Source of the DNA: Mesorhabditis belari
Lineage: Eukaryota > Nematoda > Chromadorea > Rhabditida > Rhabditidae
NCBI GenBank assembly: GCA_958450365.1
Contig: CAUEEP010000754.1
Span: 2,078,001 to 2,142,000 of the forward strand
Direction of reading: 5' to 3'
DNA length: 64,000 nt
Both the position numbers and the translations under genes were made by a program. The notes under the pieces are model-generated. The model did no database searches and was not told the DNA's origin. It was given only the letters and a program-made list of their open reading frames with translations. This document shows positions 58,149 to 64,000 of the stretch, one piece after another (within the stretch, counting starts at the first letter, position 1; each line of letters starts with the position of its first letter).

Positions 58149-60154
58149 ATGCTTGAACGTGAGGTTTTTTTGCCGTATTCGCCAGTCATTATGATAAAGA
58201 CTTATCAAACTTATAAAGATTTGTTTGTTTTAGATCTTCCTGATGGCGTTTTGGATCGAATCGTCAGCTATCTTCCGATAAAAGAACGATGTCGAGTTAT
58301 GAATCGAATTTCACAATGTCTACATCAAGCTGTAAATCGAAGCATGACGTCCGCCTCGTTTTTTATGGTACGATTTCTTGAATTTGACTTATTGAGTTAA
58401 AATAGCATAATAGCGATACTCTTGACTTACTTTTTCATTTAAGGAGAATTTGGATGATCTACCAGAAGCTGCGATGAAAAATTTCCTTGACGTCTACGGA
58501 ACAAAAATCAAGAGGGTTAACCTCGATCTTTTTCGAAGTACACACTACTATGTAAGTTGTTCTTCCGCTAGTTCACGTTTCTTTTTACAGGAATCTTCAC
58601 AATGGATGTGGCGGCAATCGGTTACTAATATTGCTCATTCATGCCCAAACCTTTACGAACTGGATCTGATGATTTGTAATCGGCACAAAATTCGCGATCT
58701 TGACCTAGAAAATGTGAGCTTGCATTTGTAAAGCGAAAAAACTAAGTCTAATTGGTAGCCAACTCAATGTTAATTCGAAACTTTTTAGATCTTCAAGAAG
58801 TGTCACAATCTTCGTTCTCTGAAAATAGATGCTCATTTCCTGAATGGACATTGCTTTAAGGTAAATTCGACCAATGTTAAAGAGATTCTTTTGTTTTCAG
58901 AAAGCTCCTCCGTTGGAACGCCTCGAAATGGAAATGTGTGTTCGAATCAACGACCAAGCGCTACAGGTACAACAAATCCTTTCTCATGTATTTTCTGATT
59001 AACAACTTTAGGCAATTTGTTATCGCCTAAAATCTCTATGCGCTCTTCATGTGAGCCAATTGCTTATACTCAACGATAAGAATCTGGCGGTAATGCGCAT
59101 TTAATGGCAATAAAATCAAATGTTTAGAAATTGGTCAACTCACTAAAAAGCCTGCGAGAACTAGCCATAATTTCACACCCAAATACCAAATATGAAGGTA
59201 TCTTTCTGCTTTGCACTTATTTAAGTTTGAAATGTTTAGGTTTAACTGGGTACGGGCTTTCCGTGATTGAGAATTTGCCGCTCAAAACTCTGCTTATCGA
59301 TGGCCTATCGGCTGCCACAGATCAACTCCTTGGATCAATATCTCGAGTCAACGAGAATAAAATTTCGAAGACTCTTGAGAATCTATCTATCGCTTTCTGT
59401 TTCAACATTGGAATGTGAGAGATTGTTGATGAAAAAAAAACACGAATGTTTTAGACACGGGTTAAAACGACTTGCTGCTTTGCCAAATTTGAAAAACATA
59501 AACTTGGACGGATTCAAGAAACGAGATGTCTCATTGGGGATTGAAGAGTTGGCGGCTTCTGGCCATTTAGTCAGAGTAAATGAAAAGAATCAACTAGTAT
59601 TGTCTATTGTACGCTTTAGCTTTTGCTAGCCGAAGAAACAAATATTTCGGCCGAATCACTTGTGAAAATTGTCGAGAAATCACCAAATCTTCGATTGTTG
59701 GATTTAACGAACAATTCACAAGCGTTGAGCGCTGAAGCAGCCGAAAAATGGGTACGGAATCTGTTTCTTATAGCTAGATGGAATTAAACAATAGCGAAAC
59801 TTTTGATATGACGTTTAAAGCTACAAGCTTTTTACCCACAATACATTCGAAGAAAGTGTTTATTTTTAGATTACGTTATGTGAAGCTTCGAAGCGGCCAC
59901 CTCTTTATGTGTTGACGAGTGACCATTTGATGTGGAATGATGTGCATCGACCGCAAACGGATGAATATGGACGGATGAGTGTGCAAATTCTTCACTCATG
60001 CCCACAGATGATTAACCCGTCAGTTTATGATCATGTTGTTAATTTTCTTGGATTTAGTGAAGAAATCTCTCCTTCAACGGCACTTTCATTTGAATCACCA
60101 TTTTCTCTACCAAAAGGAATTTTACTAGCGGGTCTTCGTAGTGGAAATAGGTAA
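58149..60154 (+). CDS. F-box and leucine-rich-repeat protein
   Basis: Probable substrate-recognition subunit of an SCF (Skp1-cullin-F-box) ubiquitin ligase. Residues ~28-65 are an F-box: L-D-L-P-D-G-V-L-D-R-I-V-S-Y-L-P-I-K-E-R. It continues in LRR-like segments of the FBXL type: N-L-Y-E-L-D-L-M-I-C (58640), L-E-R-L-E-M-E-M-C-V-R-I-N-D-Q-A-L-Q (58915), T-L-E-N-L-S-I-A-F-C-F-N-I-G (59370), N-L-K-N-I-N-L-D-G-F and N-L-R-L-L-D-L-T-N-N-S (59690). About ten short introns, mostly with TTTAG acceptors. A stop follows S-G-N-R at 60152-60154, but the same point matches a GT donor (AATAG/GTAAAG) whose phase joins the exon at 60505, so this may not be the true end. Confidence 0.75.
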
Positions 60155-60504
60155 AGTTTGGTTTAACTAACCAAAAGAAAGTATGACAACCGGCTGAAAT
60201 GACGAGAAAAAAGCGTTGAAGTGTCGAGAGCTTCGGTGAATGAAAAAAGTTTCATTCGTCGATCGTTGCCCATTCAAAAAGCATAGTAATTGCGTTATGA
60301 TTTTTGCTCTGATCAAAAAGTTTCTTCAAGTACTGGATAACGCAATCAACAATTTGTTTTACTTATAGTAAGTGCGAATAGGCATCTTAATAAACTCTCA
60401 AAGGCACTAGTGATCGCACATCAGTTTTCAATCTGATCAGCCAAGAAAAATATTGCTAACTAGTTAGTGAGCAAGTGAAAGCATGCATCATTCATTTGTT
60501 TAGG

Positions 60505-62647
60505 TATCGCCTCTTGTTTCAACATCTAGGTCATACACTTCCATCAAAGGTATTCATTTTTGTAACTGTAACTTGCAATGTGCGATAATTTGTCATTGTT
60601 AAACTGAACAAAAAACAAGATGAAGTGATGAATGAGTAAAAGGTCTGAGGATTTCAAGCCGCATTTCAAATCAAAAGCTATTGTTTTTTAGCAATTAGCT
60701 TCTTTAAAAACGCGTTATAGTATAAAAGGATGTGCAAATACTAGTTTATGACATAAATGAATAGGCATAGATTTAGTTCTCATCCTGACACTTTTTGTAA
60801 ATGGTTACGCGTTAACTAATGTGGCTTAGTGATCCGTAAAATGATCTCAAAAGATTTCTGATCATCTTGCAAGTAAAACTTGTTCAAGATGTTTAAAAAT
60901 TAAAATTTTAAAAGCAGCAAAATTTTACACTTTTAGGTTTTACAAAAGGACGTTACTTCCCCATTGGCCCATATTGTTGCGAAAAGAGAAGAGATCAAAC
61001 CACAGGCCGAATTTGCTCCTATTCTGCCGCCAGCGTCGAGTTTGTTAAAATGCTGTTGTCTTTTGAATGTGCTTTTTAGATTATGATCCATTTTCTTCAA
61101 CACCTGATGAAAATTTGTACAATTTCCATCCATTTGTATCAACGGTCAGTTATTTTGAAGATCATCTATTTAACTATTTATGGTTCAGACACCTTTCTCA
61201 ATCACTGACCAACCAATCGATTACTCAATGGATGTTCACAATCAGCCGATTTTCAACAATCCTCATTTGACGCACTTTTGTTGGGTTCTAATTTAATATA
61301 TTTAAACCTAGAGTTTAGCTCCGGATGTTCTCCGTCTTCTACTAAACACACATGCTTATGAAGATGGGGCGCTAGTGGGAAATGATTTTGCAAAAGAGGG
61401 AATTCTGTTTCGGGAAGATGGAACGGTTAGTGATGAGCAAAGATTATAAAGTAGCGAACAACTTTTATAGCCCTCTTCCCCAAAGAACGGCAAACATATA
61501 GTCTAACAAAAAAAATGAATAAAGCAAGATTCTATTCAGACAAATGTTCCCTTCCTATCCCATCCTCCATCAAACACTTTCCACGATTTGCTATCCGATG
61601 ATCTCCCGAGAGCGATTTTTTCACCGATTTGGGGCCCAACAACAAACAATTTCTAACATGTCAACATTTCTAGCATTGCCGGCCATGCTCATTAGCAAGC
61701 CAAATCAAACTTCTCAAGATCTCAATTTGTTACATTTTGACCGTTATAAAGCTTGTCTACCACTAAAACAGCGAAAATACACCGTGCAGTTTTCACAATT
61801 ATTTACACTCCAACGAAACATGTATAAAGTTGTGATCTAGTGATGCTTTAGTAAAGAAACAAAGATTTAGAGCTAAAGTTGGCTGCTGATAGCTTATCGA
61901 TATCAAGATCTCAATAAGTTTTCCAAAATCTTTAAAAATCGTAAAGCTCCGATCTGGGATATCGACAGTCGTATTTAGCGCATCGAATTACCGCGAAATA
62001 AGCCTCAGTTAAAAGGATTTGACGGAGAATCAACTAAAGTTTTACTATTATCGATAAGTTTATCGAGATCTCAATATCAATAAGTCTCGATAAGAACTTA
62101 TTGAGATTTCGATAGTCAAGTCTGGTGAGAGCCCAATAAACGGAGTCTTGAAAATTATAAAACAGTAAAATTAAAGTTGTGATATTTAGGTTGTGAATCT
62201 GAAAGCGCTGTTAGAAGTACGGGATCAGAATTGGGACACCGCTTCTGTAATCTTTGATCAATGTCAACAACGGGATCCATTCAAGAGTTATCGAGCATGG
62301 CGAAAGTAAGCATTCATCTTTGTGTCGGGATCTATTGTTCACTGTTTATTAAAACTTTGATGTTTAGTTGTGAGCAATGCTGTTCACAACGACGAGTTGA
62401 ATCACCCCGGAAAAGGACGAACAGATGTAGGCAAGTTTAGATTTATTTAATGGATTGTATTTGTGTTTTTAGTGGTGTGAGTTTACAGCATGACAAAAAG
62501 GCAGCACCAAGGGATCATTTCATGGTGTCATCGATTCCCTGCTCGTCTACAAGTGGTTATCGTACTCAACGAACCTCGGTTTCAGAGGCATTTTTGGAGG
62601 AATTGCCCGATCTATTGCCAGCATTTGGACACTTTTCACTCATGTAA
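60505..62647 (+). CDS. unrecognised exons, perhaps the 3' half of the F-box gene
   Basis: I do not recognise this protein. Well-formed exons: Y-R-L-L-F-Q-H-L-G-H-T-L-P-S-K (60505); L-A-H-I-V-A-K-R-E-E-I-K-P (60950); P-A-S-N-Y-D-P-F-S-S-T joined over a 40 nt intron (61035-61074); Y-S-M-D-V-H-N-Q-P-I-F; S-P-D-V-L-R-L-L-L-N-T-H-A-Y-E-D; F-L-S-H-P-P-S-N-T-F-H-D-L-L (61545). Later exons are L-K-A-L-L-E-V-R-D-Q-N-W-D (62190) and E-A-F-L-E-E-L-P-D-L-L-P-A-F-G-H-F, stopping at 62647. The frame breaks at 61638 (stop after T-T-N-N-F), so either there are two transcripts or I have missed a join. No initiator ATG is evident. The last intron needs a GC-AG donor (62428). AATAAA at 62778. Confidence 0.4.
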
Positions 62648-62898
62648 ACAAATGATTGAATAAGTAGTTCCATTGTACATTCTTGTAAATATCTTTCTTA
62701 CTTTTGTTTGTTTGTAAAATTTTGATTGTTATTGTCTAAGAATTTGTCATTTTTATCGTTTAGAATTGTCATTTTAGAATAAATCGTTTTATCTGATTAT
62801 CCAATCACGAGCAAAACGCTATTACAATCTTTATTCTTCTAACTTGTCAATGATGGTTAGCTACCAAGCTGGTATTTTAAATTTGCCTTGTTACAGTT

Positions 62899-64000
62899 AT
62901 GAGAAGTTTGACATTATGCACCCGATGGACTTTTTGGATAGCTCTTCGTCAACTTCGCATCAATCATCCAAGTTTGCCCACACCGATTATCAACAAGAAA
63001 AAACGAGCCCTGGATGTCGCCGTAATTGGAGCGCCTAATGTGGGAAAGGTTTGTTCTTTAAATAAAATCCGATGTCGATTAGTTTATTTTCACTATTGTA
63101 AGTTTTAGTCTCTCCTTACCAATCAGATTGTGAGAGCCGCCGTTTCCGCTGTTAGCTCAAAAATGGATACGACAACAAAGGTATTTTCAACATGTTGTCT
63201 ATGATTTTGGTGTTTAGAATAATGAAGCAATCGTTACCGAAGATGACGTCCAGATGGTTGTTGTTGACAGTCCCGGAACGATTGGATTAGGACATGCAAA
63301 GGAGGTATTGCGTTTGACAACAAACTAGCAACTCATTAAATTAGATGATGGGGAGAAGTGGACAAGATCGAATTCTTAGTGACCCAGAGGAGGCGATAAC
63401 TCGATCGCAACATATACTCGTCGTACAGGTATTTGGATAAATTTAATCTATTAAGATTACATATTCTTTATTAGGCGTATAGGTAGGTATTGAGAAGTCT
63501 TTCAAGTAGGATAGATGTTCTTTATTAAGGACGCAACAGCCACAGGAGATTACATTCACCACCGAGTTCTCCATTTATTACATCGGCACTCCCATATTCC
63601 TTCGTCATTGGTTTTTAACAAAGTTTGTGTTTATTTTATTTTTTATTTTGAATTCTACATCACCTTTAGATTGATTTGGTGACAAAGCGGACGGATTTAC
63701 TTGAATTGACAAGGATACTCACGAATGGCAAAGTTGGCGAACAGCCAATTAAAGTGGCTAGAAACACTATCGGTGAGTGAGCCGCAAAATGAATTTATCA
63801 TATATCAAATTTAGGAAGATTAGGGTCGTCGTTGAATAACAAACAAGAACTTCATTCGGCTGATCTGAAAGAAAATGACGCAGAATGGATGACCAAATAT
63901 CGGTAAAACTTTCCAACTTGATTGGTTAATAGTGGTTTGGTTAAGACAACTTCTCACTAGACCCACTCATGAATGTGGTTACGCGGAAACAAAACGACTT
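62899..64000 (+). CDS. ERAL1-like mitochondrial GTPase (partial)
   Basis: Era-family GTPase that in animals (ERAL1) binds mitochondrial 12S rRNA during small-subunit assembly. The start at 62899 gives a basic, Ser/Thr/Leu-rich leader M-R-S-L-T-L-C-T-R-W, like a mitochondrial presequence. Motifs: G1 G-A-P-N-V-G-K-S (split by an intron at 63050), a Thr-rich switch I (M-D-T-T-T-K), G3 D-S-P-G-T (63270), G4 N-K-I-D (63665-63675). Cut by the window end; the KH domain lies beyond. It starts about 250 bp after the preceding gene's stop, so it could be in the same operon. The upstream ATG at 62850 opens another frame and is not used. Confidence 0.85.

Noticed and set aside
62850..63038. Upstream ATG frame before the ERAL1-like gene
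   Set aside because: It is in another frame from the GTPase; the ATG at 62899 gives the leader and the G1 motif.

Overview
This window is genomic DNA of a nematode. Genes are split by many short introns (often 36-60 nt) that start GT and end TTTCAG or TTTAG. The gene content is animal and worm-like: innexins, a DEG/ENaC channel, a beta-catenin, a ZO-1 homologue and IFT20. The AT-rich intergenic and intronic DNA is full of TA-flanked Tc1/mariner remnants, palindromic MITEs and minisatellites. I cannot name the species. Nothing prokaryotic or viral was seen.

Layout: 1-1163 is repeats, with a tRNA-like fragment whose A-box part is tandemly amplified. 1164-2630 is a nested stack of palindromic transposons. 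2814-5719 (-) is a PCMTD1/2-like methyltransferase-fold protein. 7274-9349 (+) is an ARMC1 homologue, and its fourth intron holds a complete IFT20 gene on the opposite strand (7929-8472) with an X-box-like site. 10105-15629 (+) is an HMP-2-like beta-catenin with two transposon remnants in its introns. 16112-22382 (-) is a DEG/ENaC channel. 22383-25580 is intergenic, with a hairpin, a dead Tc3-like transposase and about 0.5 kb of homopolymer runs.

25581-28059 and 29997-33445 (+) are two tandem innexins. The first intron of the second carries a fragment of 18S rDNA inside a dispersed repeat. 34797-37378 (+) is a kelch-repeat protein, followed 160 bp later by an HPS5/TECPR2-like WD40 protein with a RING-like C-terminus (37539-43810); the spacing fits an operon. 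44558-45492 (+) is YOS1/IER3IP1. 45998-54669 (-) is a ZO-1/ZOO-1 scaffold with PDZ, SH3-GUK and ZU5 domains. 54670-58148 is purine-rich and has no gene that I can support. 58149-60154 (+) is an F-box/LRR protein that may continue through unrecognised exons up to 62647. The window ends inside an ERAL1-like mitochondrial GTPase (62899 onward).

Theme: four of the genes belong to epithelial or cell-cell junctions (beta-catenin, ZO-1, two innexins) and lie within 45 kb. IFT20 acts in cilia. HPS5, YOS1 and IFT20 all touch endomembrane traffic. I see clustering, not proof of co-regulation. The most distinctive features are the nested IFT20 gene with its own X-box, the rDNA-carrying repeat, the matryoshka palindromes and the A-box amplifications in tRNA-derived elements.
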